From the NCBI GenBank assembly GCA_964404895.1, contig CAYOLV010000004.1, forward strand, positions 186,001 through 250,000: a DNA stretch of 64,000 nucleotides, read 5' to 3'. How positions within the stretch are numbered: position 1 is the first letter of the stretch; every line of letters starts with the position of its first letter. This document shows positions 27,047 through 36,281 of the stretch, one piece after another. The notes beneath the pieces were generated by a model. It made no database searches, was not told the origin of the DNA, and saw nothing but the letters and a program-made list of their open reading frames with translations. This DNA is from JBGSUZ01 sp964404895 (GTDB lineage: Bacteria > Bacillota > Clostridia > Peptostreptococcales > Acidaminobacteraceae). A program made the translations under genes and the position numbers.

Positions 27047-27736
27047 ATGACCCTATTAATATGCGATGACGACCCTGCCATTGTAGACGCTATTGCCATT
27101 TACTTAAAAGCCGAAGGCTATGACGCTTTAAAGGCTTATAATGGCGCAGAAGCGCTTAAAATGCTTGGGCAGAACGAGGTGCATCTCGTCCTGTTAGACT
27201 GGATGATGCCCATTATGGACGGCATTCAAGTCCTTCACAAAATACGAGAAACTTCTAATATGCCCGTTATTATGTTAACTGCAAAAGCAGAAGAGACAGA
27301 TACCATAACAGGTCTGACTTTTGGGGCGGATGATTATGTGACCAAACCTTTTAAACCATTAGAATTGCTTGCTCGTGTCAAGTCACAACTTAGACGTTAT
27401 ACCCTTCTCGGCCAATATGTACCCAAGGCTGACCAATACAGAACTGGCAGCTTGGAACTCAATGACGAGGAGAAAACCGTCACAGTCGAAGGTGAAAACG
27501 TAAAACTAACCCGTTTTGAATTCCAGATTCTCCGCTTGCTGATGATGACACCTGGAAAAGTTTTTTCCATTGATCAAATCTATGAGACGGTTTGGGACGA
27601 ACCTAATTACAACTCTGACAATACTGTAGCGGTACATATTCGCCGAATCAGAGAAAAAATTGAAATCAATCCAAAAGAACCAAAATACTTAAAGGTGGTG
27701 TGGGGCATTGGCTACAAAATTGAAAAATACGACTAG
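27047..27736 (+). CDS. OmpR/VanR-type response regulator
   Basis: The 229-residue protein has a receiver domain (LLICDDDP, LLDWMMP, KPFKP) and an OmpR winged-helix DNA-binding domain (about 128-226) ending VVWGIGYKIEK. AGGAGG lies six bases before the ATG at 27047; an upstream in-frame start at 26984 is rejected. It overlaps the kinase gene at 27708, a typical two-component pair. The VanR-like spacing and the VanS-like kinase suggest an envelope-stress or antibiotic-related signal, but no target gene is adjacent. Confidence 0.9.
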   Translation: MTLLICDDDPAIVDAIAIYLKAEGYDALKAYNGAEALKMLGQNEVHLVLLDWMMPIMDGIQVLHKIRETSNMPVIMLTAKAEETDTITGLTFGADDYVTKPFKPLELLARVKSQLRRYTLLGQYVPKADQYRTGSLELNDEEKTVTVEGENVKLTRFEFQILRLLMMTPGKVFSIDQIYETVWDEPNYNSDNTVAVHIRRIREKIEINPKEPKYLKVVWGIGYKIEKYD

Positions 27737-29660
27737 ACACTGGCTTTTTAAAGGGCTGGCGTGGCTAGTGATTATGCTCTTAGGCGTCAATATTATATGG
27801 GCAACTTACCAACGCTACGAGGCTTCAGATATTAACTTGTCGCCGAATTATGGCTCAAGTATTGCTTATTATAACAATTTGGATCGTTATTACCAGCAGG
27901 TTTACGATGCCTACTTACCTGATCCCGAGCACCCTGATACCCGTCTTTTAGGGGAACTGAACGCTCAAACAGGCTATTATTACCTTGTTTCTAAAGCAGA
28001 TACACACTTCTACTCCAACATAGAAAACCTTTCAAGCGAAGAAGATTTCTATTCTTCAGTTTATGCATTCCACCAGATTTATGACGAATCATCACAAGAG
28101 TCTCAAGGTGGCAAAACATATTTCGCCATGGCACCGCCAAAGGAAATATCCATTTTGATTGGCGAAGACCACAATCAGTTTCAAAAAGAAAGTGAAGCTT
28201 ATACCCTAAACTGGTATGAAGAAAATAAAGATTGGTTCATTTTCTTAGGCGCTTCTCTGGGCGGCATTCTCCTCTCAATGATCTACCTAGCCCTTGTCAG
28301 TGGCCGAAAACCTGATAGCGATGAAATTCACTTCAATGAACTGGATCGCATTTTTTCCGACGTCTACCTGGTGCTTTGGATTACTTTAGAAGCTTTCATG
28401 CTTCAAATCATATCTGAGATTGATCTCATCCGCTCTGATTTAGGCTTTGCCGTTACAGCCATGGTCTTCTGTGTCATTTCAGGCAGTATCGGTTTAGCTT
28501 ACTGGATGCTGATTGCCAAACGGATCAAATCTAGAACGCTGTTCAAGCATACTCTAGTTGCTTGCATTTTCAGAAATACCGTCGGTCGCTTATTTGGCTT
28601 ATTCAAAACACTTTTTGACAGAATAAAAAATAGCCCCCTACCCCTTTGGTCGATTTTAATGGCAGGGATTTTCATGGTCATTAATCTTCTAAGCCTTTTG
28701 TTTGCCATTATCTTTACAAGTGCCTTCGGTCCCTTTGGCCTCTTGATGGGGATTTTCTGCTACGGCACAGGGATTGCCCTTATGGCTATGTATTTGATCT
28801 ATCAAGATCAGCAAGTGGAACGTGCTGTAAAATGTATTGAGGAAATTCAAAAGGGCAACATGACCCCTTCTGAGCCCTTAGGTACTACTAAACAGTTTGC
28901 AAGACTTTTCAAAAGCATTACCTGTCTTGCCAATAGTTTTAAAACTGCTGTTGAAAAAGAAGTCAAAGCAGAACGCATGAAAAGCGAGCTGATTACCAAT
29001 GTGTCCCATGACATTCGGACACCTTTAACTTCCATTATTACCTATGTGGATCTCCTTAAAACAAAAGGACTTTCAGATCCTGAAGCCCCTGAGTTTGTCA
29101 ATATTCTAGATCAAAAATCTCAAAGACTTAAACAACTCACCGACGATCTCTTTGAGGCTTCCAAAGCCAGCTCCGGTAGTCTGCAGGTCAACCCTGAACA
29201 CATCAAGCTTCAAGATTTTATGCTTCAAGCCATTGGAGAATTTGAAGAACGTTTTGGAAAGGCGAATTTGGAAATTCGCACCGACTTCGGCACTGAAATC
29301 ACATGGCTTTGGGGCGACGGCCGCCACCTCTGGCGTACTTTTGAAAATTTGTTCCTGAACATTTGTAAATATGCGGTGCCTCACTCCCGAGTATATCTTT
29401 CCTCTGAAGTTCAAGCTGGTAACGCTGTAACCATTACCCTTAAAAATATTTCTGCCGATCCACTCAATATGCCTGCAGAATCTTTCTTGGAGCGTTTCAC
29501 CCGAGGAGATATTTCCAGAAACACAGAAGGCTCAGGACTGGGCATCTCCATCGCCAAAAGCCTGACTGAACTCATGGGTGGACAATTCCGTTTAGAAACA
29601 GACGGCGACTTATTTAAAGTAATGGTAACCCTTCCTACAGGAGACGAAAGAAACAATTAG
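27708..29660 (+). CDS. Multi-span sensor histidine kinase (VanS-like)
   Basis: The 650-residue kinase has a first membrane segment near 14-34, an extracytoplasmic region, and at least five more hydrophobic segments between about 183 and 365, followed by HisKA (His in NVSHDIRTPLTSIITYVDLL) and an HATPase domain (NLFLNICKYA, GSGLGISIAK). It probably starts with the TTG at 27708 after AGGTGG, or the TTG at 27720; no ATG is available near the N-terminus. The overlap with the response regulator is 29 bases. Its many membrane spans suggest sensing within the membrane, as proposed for kinases detecting cell-wall antibiotics. Confidence 0.88.
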   Translation: MATKLKNTTRHWLFKGLAWLVIMLLGVNIIWATYQRYEASDINLSPNYGSSIAYYNNLDRYYQQVYDAYLPDPEHPDTRLLGELNAQTGYYYLVSKADTHFYSNIENLSSEEDFYSSVYAFHQIYDESSQESQGGKTYFAMAPPKEISILIGEDHNQFQKESEAYTLNWYEENKDWFIFLGASLGGILLSMIYLALVSGRKPDSDEIHFNELDRIFSDVYLVLWITLEAFMLQIISEIDLIRSDLGFAVTAMVFCVISGSIGLAYWMLIAKRIKSRTLFKHTLVACIFRNTVGRLFGLFKTLFDRIKNSPLPLWSILMAGIFMVINLLSLLFAIIFTSAFGPFGLLMGIFCYGTGIALMAMYLIYQDQQVERAVKCIEEIQKGNMTPSEPLGTTKQFARLFKSITCLANSFKTAVEKEVKAERMKSELITNVSHDIRTPLTSIITYVDLLKTKGLSDPEAPEFVNILDQKSQRLKQLTDDLFEASKASSGSLQVNPEHIKLQDFMLQAIGEFEERFGKANLEIRTDFGTEITWLWGDGRHLWRTFENLFLNICKYAVPHSRVYLSSEVQAGNAVTITLKNISADPLNMPAESFLERFTRGDISRNTEGSGLGISIAKSLTELMGGQFRLETDGDLFKVMVTLPTGDERNN

Positions 29661-29703
29661 GGCTCATTGTTTGAAGGCATGATTGGATGATTTAACGATT
29701 GAA

Positions 29704-29754
29704 TTAAAAAAGGAAGTGCTATACGCCCTGCGAGGTGTAAGCACTTCCTTTTCA
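29704..29754. terminator. Bidirectional intrinsic terminator
   Basis: AAAAGGAAGTGCT and AGCACTTCCTTTT flank a 19-base loop between the convergent kinase and FUSC genes. Confidence 0.85.
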
Positions 29755-29757
29755 TCT

Positions 29758-30825
29758 TTATGCCAAGAAGCTGATGGCTCCTATGTGATTCAAACTCTTA
29801 TTAATATCTCTTAAATCTCTTTCAATTCGGGCAGCATACTCATTCTGAATAGGTGTCTCTCGGAAGATGATCTTTTTACGTCCTTCCGCATCAAAGGGGA
29901 TTTTCTGTTCATAGGTGACTTTAATGTCCCCCATATAATCCATAATTACGGTGAAGTACTGAGAAAGGTCTTCAGAAATCTCTATGAGGTCTTCTTTTTT
30001 GACTTTTTCTTCTCCTAAGACATAGGAAATGTCAAACAGCAAATGACCAATGTTTCTCATGTGAGAAATTACTGTCAATGTTTTTTCCACGTTTGACTTT
30101 TGAACCAAAGAAATGGCCTTATTGCCTTTTGCCTCTTTTTCCAGATTTGTAAATAAAGTGCTTACCCATTCAATGCTGTTGGACGTCTCTAACAGAGACA
30201 TACGCACCTTTTGAAAATCCTCTGCCTCACAAGTTTCTAAAGCTGTCTGAGTTTCCGCCATAATGTTGAGCAATCTTTTGAATAAGTAAATCAATCTTTT
30301 CTGAGAAATAATTCTGTACTGAATCAAAGAAAAAATATAGTTGTAGACCAGTGCTACGGCAATCCCTGAAGAAAGAGCAGCGAATCTCAACTGGAACGTG
30401 ATCCAAACACTGGGGTTTCCATCTGGTCCCGCCTGCAAATACTGGGTCATGTAAATGGCTGTGAAAAGGGCCACTACCGAAACGTTCTTCCAATTTAACA
30501 ATAGGGTCAAATACAAGGTTATAGCCACCGACGCCCCTATGGTGATGGCATTTACTCCGAAAATTAAAATAATCAAGGAGGTAGCAACTGCCCCTACAAA
30601 GGAGGCGAAGAGCTGATCCCAACCGTTTTTAAGACCCATAGAATTGACCGGTTCAAGGGTCAAGACCAAACCAAACAAGACAGAAATCATGTCTGTGCTG
30701 ACAAAAGTAGAATGGGAGGTAATCCAGTAGGCTGTGGTAATTGCTAAAAAGGTCTTAGCAATAAACAGCTTTGAATCTAATAAATTTGCTTCTTTTTTTA
30801 GCTTTAGGGTTTCTAACCAATTCAT
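29758..30825 (-). CDS. FUSC-family membrane protein (aromatic acid exporter-like)
   Basis: The 355-residue protein has about six membrane segments in its first 170 residues (LFIAKTFLAITTAYWIT onward) and a cytoplasmic helical C-terminal half, the pattern of FUSC/aromatic-acid-exporter proteins such as AaeB and YqjA-type members. These export aromatic acids or phosphonates. A palindrome, GATAAAATTTTATC, overlaps its promoter. The tryptophanase promoter about 10 kb away carries a similar palindrome, so indole or aromatic compound export is a possible but unproved role. The start ATG at 30825 follows GGAAGATGTC. Confidence 0.8.
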   Translation of the reverse strand: MNWLETLKLKKEANLLDSKLFIAKTFLAITTAYWITSHSTFVSTDMISVLFGLVLTLEPVNSMGLKNGWDQLFASFVGAVATSLIILIFGVNAITIGASVAITLYLTLLLNWKNVSVVALFTAIYMTQYLQAGPDGNPSVWITFQLRFAALSSGIAVALVYNYIFSLIQYRIISQKRLIYLFKRLLNIMAETQTALETCEAEDFQKVRMSLLETSNSIEWVSTLFTNLEKEAKGNKAISLVQKSNVEKTLTVISHMRNIGHLLFDISYVLGEEKVKKEDLIEISEDLSQYFTVIMDYMGDIKVTYEQKIPFDAEGRKKIIFRETPIQNEYAARIERDLRDINKSLNHIGAISFLA

Positions 30826-30904
30826 ATGACATCTTCCTTTACTCTATCCACACGGGTTAAAAACGATGAAGTCGTTCATATTCCCCGAATTTTGACAAAA
30901 CATA

Positions 30905-30938
30905 GATAAAATTTTATCAATTTTTCAAGATTAGTCAA
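30905..30938 (-). promoter_or_regulatory. Promoter with overlapping palindromic operator, FUSC gene
   Basis: On the minus strand TTGACT (30933-30938), 16 bases, then TAAAAT (30911-30916). The -10 lies inside the perfect 14-base palindrome GATAAAATTTTATC (30905-30918), so a bound repressor would block the promoter. Confidence 0.55.
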
Positions 30939-30978
30939 GGACATTATGCCATTTTTAACTTGTATGTTTTTAACAAAC

Positions 30979-32184
30979 TTATCGAACAACCTTTGCTACG
31001 CGCACTTGTCTAACAAATAAAAAGGCGCAGGCATAGGCTAGTGCTGTAAATATAAAGGTGACTCCAAAGCCTAATAAATCAACGACTCCACCAATTAGCA
31101 AAGGACCTGTAATGGCGGCTAAAGACGATGAAAAGTAGTACAAGCCTGTATACGTTCCAATTTGAGCCTCGGTAGTCATTTCAACAACCAATGGATAGGA
31201 ATTGATATTGATCAATGCCCAGAAGAAACCGCCCACTAGCATTAAGCCCATCATTAACGGTTTGCTGAACGGCAGCACCGTGCCAATCAATGCCAAGGCT
31301 AGAAATACCAGACAATCTCCTGTAATACCCACTAATATGGTGTTGCGCTTGCCAAGTTTCGAGCCAATAAAGCCTGCGGGAATGGCGAAAATTAAAAAGG
31401 ATAGGGCAAAGAAACCAAGAATGATAGAGGCGTCTGACACATCTAATTTTAAAAACTGAACACAATAGTTGCTAAAAGTAGCTTCTACTCCTTGATACCC
31501 AACAAACCAGAAGAATATCCCTAGTAGTATATTTCGGGCGGAAGGGTTATCATCGCTGATAATGGTTTTCACTGCATGAATAATACCTACTTTTTCTTCT
31601 TCTGATTTTTCTCCCACCTCAGGCTCTTTAATAAATTTCATGAGCATGAGCAGGGCTAAAATCATTAAAACAGAGGTCATTATGAAAGGTAAGTTGTGGT
31701 TGAGTTTATGCAGAAGCGCACCGCCCAAAAGAACGAAAACGGAAGCCAAACCACCCATGAAGTTAATAATCCCGTTTGCTTTGCTTCTCAGAGGAGCAGG
31801 GGTAATATCAGGCATTAACGCCACCGTCGGCGCTCTGAAAATTGTCATGGAGAAGTTCAAAATGGTGATAATGACCATGAAACTGAGGAAAGACCAATAA
31901 TTTGGAAGCAGCAAGAACATAAGCGCTGCAATAGGAATCCCTACCATCAGGTAAGGCATACGCCGCCCGTATTTAGTCTTGGTTCGGTCACTCATGGCTG
32001 CAATTACAGGAATCAATGAAACAGCTAGAACATTATCTAATGTCATGATGGCGTTGATTTGAAACTGGCTGTTTAAAAAGTCTCTCAAGAAGATTGGCAC
32101 ATAAACGTTATAAAGGGGCCATACCAAACTTACTGCAAAGAATCCCAATCCCAGTATAAAGGTTTTTTTTACATCGAGTTTCAT
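30979..32184 (-). CDS. MFS transporter
   Basis: The 401-residue protein shows about 12 membrane segments and an MFS loop motif between segments 2 and 3 (SDRTKTKYGRRMPYL), the form of the sugar-symporter-like subgroup. MFS carriers move small solutes by ion coupling. The ribosome site AGGAGG lies inside the last codons of the phosphodiesterase gene, and the ATG is two bases past its stop, so the two are coupled. Substrate cannot be read from sequence; a glycerol or head-group product of the phosphodiesterase is only a guess. It is the last gene of the msrA, GDPD, MFS operon. Confidence 0.88.
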   Translation of the reverse strand: MKLDVKKTFILGLGFFAVSLVWPLYNVYVPIFLRDFLNSQFQINAIMTLDNVLAVSLIPVIAAMSDRTKTKYGRRMPYLMVGIPIAALMFLLLPNYWSFLSFMVIITILNFSMTIFRAPTVALMPDITPAPLRSKANGIINFMGGLASVFVLLGGALLHKLNHNLPFIMTSVLMILALLMLMKFIKEPEVGEKSEEEKVGIIHAVKTIISDDNPSARNILLGIFFWFVGYQGVEATFSNYCVQFLKLDVSDASIILGFFALSFLIFAIPAGFIGSKLGKRNTILVGITGDCLVFLALALIGTVLPFSKPLMMGLMLVGGFFWALININSYPLVVEMTTEAQIGTYTGLYYFSSSLAAITGPLLIGGVVDLLGFGVTFIFTALAYACAFLFVRQVRVAKVVR

Positions 32185-32187
32185 GAC

Positions 32188-32931
32188 TTATGCCTCCTGA
32201 AGTTTCAGAATTTGGTCTGGAATGTCACTGATAATGCCGTAAATACCTGCATCTAAAAGCTGCTTGGCAACCCTTAAGTCGTTTACTGTGTAAGGATTAA
32301 TTTCTAACTGAGCTTGTTTGTAGGACATGAGGACTTCTGGCGTTAAAGTTAAATAGTAAGGGTGGTAAAAATTCCCCTTTAACTTTTCAACGTATTCCCA
32401 AGGTTCGACCATGGCCTCTGCAGTCAATACGCCGGTCTGAAGGCTTGGGTCAAATGCTTTGATCGCTATCAGGGCAAAGTGGTCAAAAGAAGAGAAAATC
32501 AGTTGCTCCTTAGGCAAGTATTGAAGGCACAAGGTTGCAACACGTTCTTCTATCCCTTTGTAAATACTTGAACCTGCCTTAAACTCTACGTTCAAGAAAA
32601 GCTTACGCCCCGTCAATTCTTGCTTTTCTTTAAGCAGACGAAGCACCTCTTCCAGTTTTGGAATTTTCTCTTGGCTCATTTCTTGTTTGTTTTGATCCAT
32701 TAAAGTCATTTGAGAAAGTTCTTCCCAAGTTTTTCCAAAAACTACACCTTTATGTATAGTCATCCGATCCAATTCAAAGTCGTGAAAGACAACGATTTCT
32801 CCATCTTTCGAATAATGAACGTCTAACTCTAAACCATCTGCTCCCATCTCTAATGCCTTTTCAAAAGACAACATGGAATTCTCTGGATAATACCCTTTTG
32901 CACCACGGTGCCCAAATATTTTCGTCTTCAT
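32188..32931 (-). CDS. Glycerophosphodiester phosphodiesterase family protein
   Basis: The 247-residue enzyme begins with FGHRGAKGYYPENSMLSF, the catalytic His-Arg and metal-binding Glu motif of GDPD enzymes. It has further conserved GLELDVHYSKDGEIVVFHD and VEFK elements. It hydrolyses glycerophosphodiesters to glycerol 3-phosphate and an alcohol; there is no signal peptide, so it acts in the cytoplasm. The start at 32931 has GGAGG eight bases upstream, which the in-frame ATG at 32946 lacks. It lies 20 bases after msrA and is coupled to the MFS gene downstream. Confidence 0.92.
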   Translation of the reverse strand: MKTKIFGHRGAKGYYPENSMLSFEKALEMGADGLELDVHYSKDGEIVVFHDFELDRMTIHKGVVFGKTWEELSQMTLMDQNKQEMSQEKIPKLEEVLRLLKEKQELTGRKLFLNVEFKAGSSIYKGIEERVATLCLQYLPKEQLIFSSFDHFALIAIKAFDPSLQTGVLTAEAMVEPWEYVEKLKGNFYHPYYLTLTPEVLMSYKQAQLEINPYTVNDLRVAKQLLDAGIYGIISDIPDQILKLQEA

Positions 32932-32951
32932 CTTTTCTGCCTCCATTTGAT

Positions 32952-33509
32952 CTATTCTTCAAAAATAGCCCAGTAGTCCTCTCCCCAATATTTTAATATG
33001 AACTCATCACGTCCAGAAATTTTACGGTCTTCTTTATAGGCTTCTGGTTCTTTTTCATGGTAATCCTGATGGTATTCTTCTGCATCATAAAAGATGCTGG
33101 CTGGCATAATTTCTGTCACAATAGGCTCTGGGAATCTGCCGCTGGCTTCTAATGCGGCTTTAGAGGTTTCTGCCTCTTTCTTTTGTTCTTCTGTGGTATA
33201 GAAAATGCCCGTTTTATATTGAGGGCCTCTGTCGTGAAACTGTCCTGCATCGTCCGTAGGGTCAACTTGCATCCAAAAGGCTCTTAGCAATTTTTCATAA
33301 GTAACCAAAAGCGGGTCATAGACGATTTGAATGGCTTCGTAGTGGCCTGTATTCTTTTGTTTGACCTGTTCATAAGTAGGGTTTTCAACGTGTCCCCCTA
33401 TGTAACCTGATTTAATTTCTATAATGCCCTCAAATACATGAAAGGGCGACACCATGCACCAGAAGCACCCTCCAGCGAAAATGGCTTTTTGATAGGTTTT
33501 ATTTTCCAT
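32952..33509 (-). CDS. msrA: Peptide methionine-(S)-sulfoxide reductase
   Basis: The 185-residue protein has GGCFWCMVSPF with the catalytic Cys, and the conserved YEAIQIVYDP, VDPTDDAGQFHDRGPQY and YHQDYHEKEPEAY segments of MsrA. It reduces the S-sulfoxide of methionine in proteins and, with thioredoxin, protects the cell from oxidants. A second Cys that could resolve the disulfide is in the same GCFWC motif. AAGGAGGCCGCA precedes the ATG at 33509; the longer frame to 33560 is unsupported. The C-terminal MsrB partner is not fused, and no msrB is in the window. Confidence 0.94.
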   Translation of the reverse strand: MENKTYQKAIFAGGCFWCMVSPFHVFEGIIEIKSGYIGGHVENPTYEQVKQKNTGHYEAIQIVYDPLLVTYEKLLRAFWMQVDPTDDAGQFHDRGPQYKTGIFYTTEEQKKEAETSKAALEASGRFPEPIVTEIMPASIFYDAEEYHQDYHEKEPEAYKEDRKISGRDEFILKYWGEDYWAIFEE

Positions 33510-33547
33510 TGCGGCCTCCTTCGTATTACCCTTAATGTTACCTAGAA

Positions 33548-33574
33548 TTAAAGCCTGCACGAAGCAGGCTTAGT
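33548..33574 (-). terminator. Probable terminator of the HD-GYP gene
   Basis: Perfect 8-base arms AAGCCTGC and GCAGGCTT with a 5-base loop lie about 55 bases beyond the HD-GYP stop; the T run is weak. Confidence 0.55.
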
Positions 33575-33627
33575 ATCTGTGTTTATATGATCATCCGCCA
33601 AAGGTAAGTTGGCACATGAACTTAAAA

Positions 33628-34761
33628 TTATCCCAATTTTTCACTTTCAATCGACTGATATTTAGTCTTTGCTGGATCAATATCCACAATAGAAGTTGTA
33701 GGATTTTTTTGCATATCCACTGTATAAAAATCCTTGATGACTGCACCTGACGCATCATATAAAATCCGAACTGTAGGGCGATCTTTATGAGCTTTTGTAA
33801 TGACACCATATTCTCCGTTGTTCAAAGTCACGTACAATCCTAACGGATAATACCCAACAACTCTAAGGAACTTCTTGACCACTTCTCGGTCAAATTTTGT
33901 GTCCAATTCACTAATAATACAGTGCATTGCCCGGTACGGGTCTTCTTTTTTTCGGTAAACGCGATCTGCTGTAATAGCATCAAATACATCTGCAACAGAA
34001 ACAATTTTTGCATAGACGTGAATTTCATCTTTCAACAAATTTTGCGGGTAGCCATAGCCATCGCAACGCTCGTGGTGGGACAAAATAACCGACAGAGTCC
34101 CTTCAGAAAACTCTTTATTGCTTTTTAAAGCTTCATAACCTCTAAGGGTATGGAGTTTCATAATGCCAAACTCATCATCTTCCAGACGATCTGGTTTATT
34201 GAGCACCTCTTGAGGCACCAAAACCTTGCCGATATCGTGAAGTAACGCTCCAATCCCTAGTTCAAGAAGGCGAACCTTGTTAAAGCCCATGTAAATACCC
34301 GTAAGCAAAGACAAAACGCAGGCGTTGACCGAGTGATCAAAGATGTAGTGATCCACTTCCCTGAGTTGAGATAGATTTACCGTTACCACTTCTAAACTCA
34401 GTATTTCATCTACAATCTGATTGACAACCAGATACAGTTTATCCATATCCACATCTGATTTAGCCACTACATCTGCCATACAAGTCTTAACCACTTCTTT
34501 TGCATCGTTGCGCGTCGAATTCAAAATCATGTCCTTCATGACAATTGTCTCGAAGTCATCTGCATGAGAAACAATGCTGCAGTCGGCATCGTAGACGAAT
34601 ACACTGTCTAATTTCAGGTCTAAAATCTTCTGAATATAAATTTTTCTCAGAACGATTCCTTCTGAAAGCAACAGCTTGCCGTCCGAACCATAAACTGGGT
34701 TAGCAAGAACCATGCCCTCTTCCAGTTCAGAAACTAAAATCTCTTTTGATTGGGGATTCAT
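33628..34761 (-). CDS. HD-GYP domain protein without receiver
   Basis: The 377-residue protein has an N-terminal region of about 120 residues without a receiver fold (it begins with a VSELEEGMVLANPVYG segment typical of the DUF3391-like domain found before HD-GYP) and an HD-GYP domain (LLHDIGKVLVP, SHHERCDGYGYPQNL). It should degrade c-di-GMP. GACAGGAGGTCTTC before the ATG at 34761 gives a clear ribosome site. No kinase is adjacent, so its control is likely by expression or by the N-terminal domain. Confidence 0.9.
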   Translation of the reverse strand: MNPQSKEILVSELEEGMVLANPVYGSDGKLLLSEGIVLRKIYIQKILDLKLDSVFVYDADCSIVSHADDFETIVMKDMILNSTRNDAKEVVKTCMADVVAKSDVDMDKLYLVVNQIVDEILSLEVVTVNLSQLREVDHYIFDHSVNACVLSLLTGIYMGFNKVRLLELGIGALLHDIGKVLVPQEVLNKPDRLEDDEFGIMKLHTLRGYEALKSNKEFSEGTLSVILSHHERCDGYGYPQNLLKDEIHVYAKIVSVADVFDAITADRVYRKKEDPYRAMHCIISELDTKFDREVVKKFLRVVGYYPLGLYVTLNNGEYGVITKAHKDRPTVRILYDASGAVIKDFYTVDMQKNPTTSIVDIDPAKTKYQSIESEKLG

Positions 34762-34834
34762 GAAGACCTCCTGTCAACACGTCTTATACAAATTATTGTA
34801 ATCCATTATAAATTGAGTGTAAATCATTATCTTC

Positions 34835-35782
34835 TTATTTCCCGCTTTGAGCGCGAAGCTCGGCCGCTATCTGTTCGATTTTTCTAAACCGATGATTCAC
34901 CCCAGACTTTCCAACGGGTGGCTCCAACATTTCCCCAATTTCTTTTAAACTGATTTCCGTATTTTCAAGGCGGAGTTCAGCTAAATCTCTTAAGCCTTCT
35001 GGCAGATAACTCATGCCCACTGTATTCATGATATATTTTATATCTTCCACCTGTCGGTAAGAAGCGTCCACTGTCTTATTCATGTTTGCCGTTTCACAGT
35101 TGACAATCCGATTGACTTCGTTTCTCATTTGCTTGATGATTCGTATATTTTCAAACTCCAATAAAGTGCTGTGGGCTCCAATGACGTTGAGCAGATCCAC
35201 AATCTGATCCCCTTCCTTCAAATAGACCACATACTGATTCTTCCGTTCAATAACTTTTCCAATAATGTCATAGATGCTTAAAATTTCAACTAAGGCGTTG
35301 GCAAATCCCTCTTGGTGGGTAACCAGTTCCGCATGATAACCCTTTTCAGGGTCGCTGAGAGAACCGCCCCCAAGAAACGCACCTCGAATATACGCCCGCT
35401 TGCAACACTCTTTTTTAACAACCGCTTCCGAAATACCTTCCCGAATGCCAAAGAGAGAGTCCTCCGTTTCCAAAATCCCCAATTGTCCTAAAAGTTCAGT
35501 GGCGTCTGGAATTTGGATTAAATAGGTATTGGTCTTCTTCAAATTTTTATTTTGCTTCACATGAATTTCTGAGTTAATTGCAAATACTTTTTTCAGCAGG
35601 GTAAAAACCCGTCTGGCGATTGCAGGATTTTCAGTGACTATGGTTAAGTCTATGCGCTTGAATCCTGAAAGACTTAAAGTACCGCTCATTTTTATGAGTG
35701 CTGACAGCTCCGCGACTTGACAACACTTATCTTCGCCAATCATTCGGGTCAGCTCATTTTTAGTTTTCGATGAAAATGACAT
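34835..35782 (-). CDS. whiA: DNA-binding protein WhiA
   Basis: The 315-residue protein has the two LAGLIDADG-like lobes of WhiA (GAFLGGGSLSDPEKGYHAEL) and a C-terminal helix-turn-helix domain (LRDLAELRLENTEISLKEIG, PVGKSGVNHRFRKI). WhiA affects cell division, chromosome segregation or sporulation genes in Gram-positive bacteria. In most Firmicutes it is linked to rapZ and yvcK; here those two lie together about 7 kb away, near 42-44 kb, and whiA instead follows a Nudix gene nine bases upstream. Confidence 0.95.
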   Translation of the reverse strand: MSFSSKTKNELTRMIGEDKCCQVAELSALIKMSGTLSLSGFKRIDLTIVTENPAIARRVFTLLKKVFAINSEIHVKQNKNLKKTNTYLIQIPDATELLGQLGILETEDSLFGIREGISEAVVKKECCKRAYIRGAFLGGGSLSDPEKGYHAELVTHQEGFANALVEILSIYDIIGKVIERKNQYVVYLKEGDQIVDLLNVIGAHSTLLEFENIRIIKQMRNEVNRIVNCETANMNKTVDASYRQVEDIKYIMNTVGMSYLPEGLRDLAELRLENTEISLKEIGEMLEPPVGKSGVNHRFRKIEQIAAELRAQSGK

Positions 35783-35791
35783 ATAATTTCT

Positions 35792-36205
35792 TTATGCCTC
35801 CTGTAACAACCCAAAGCCTTTGTGCACAATGGACAGTTCGTCTTCATATCTTAAATATTCGTTGATTTGAAAATAATCTACAAAGCGCGCATCCACAAAA
35901 CCCTCTTCTTTAAGGGGTTTGAGTTTGATAGACCGCGCCGTCATGACATACCAGATGACATTTTTGTCAATCACCTCGTGGTTGCTCCACATATTTTTAA
36001 ATTGATAGGCTGTTTCGCCCAGAAAATGAACGATTTCTCCATGAATGCCTGTTTCCTCAAAAACTTCCCTGACCGCAGTTTGATCTGGCGTTTCTCCCGC
36101 TTCGATCTTGCCTTTTGGCAGCACCCAATCTCCGTTGATTTTGCGAAGCAGCAATACCTTTTTACCAAGAAAAACAACGCCCCCAGCGCTCGTCACATGC
36201 TTCAA
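35792..36205 (-). CDS. Nudix hydrolase next to whiA
   Basis: The 137-residue protein has the Nudix box in PKGKIEAGETPDQTAVREVF followed by EETG, which matches the consensus fully. The PKGK start of the box is typical of diadenosine polyphosphate or MutT-like subgroups. The gene is nine bases upstream of whiA on the same strand, an arrangement that suggests cotranscription. The physiological substrate is not evident. It differs from the other Nudix gene at 6 kb in box and length and is not its duplicate. Confidence 0.9.
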   Translation of the reverse strand: MKHVTSAGGVVFLGKKVLLLRKINGDWVLPKGKIEAGETPDQTAVREVFEETGIHGEIVHFLGETAYQFKNMWSNHEVIDKNVIWYVMTARSIKLKPLKEEGFVDARFVDYFQINEYLRYEDELSIVHKGFGLLQEA

Positions 36206-36281
36206 AGTAACAACTCCGTTCTATAAATAATCTTTTCAAACAGTATAACATAAAATACTTGGGGGCGTTGCACATTTTGCG

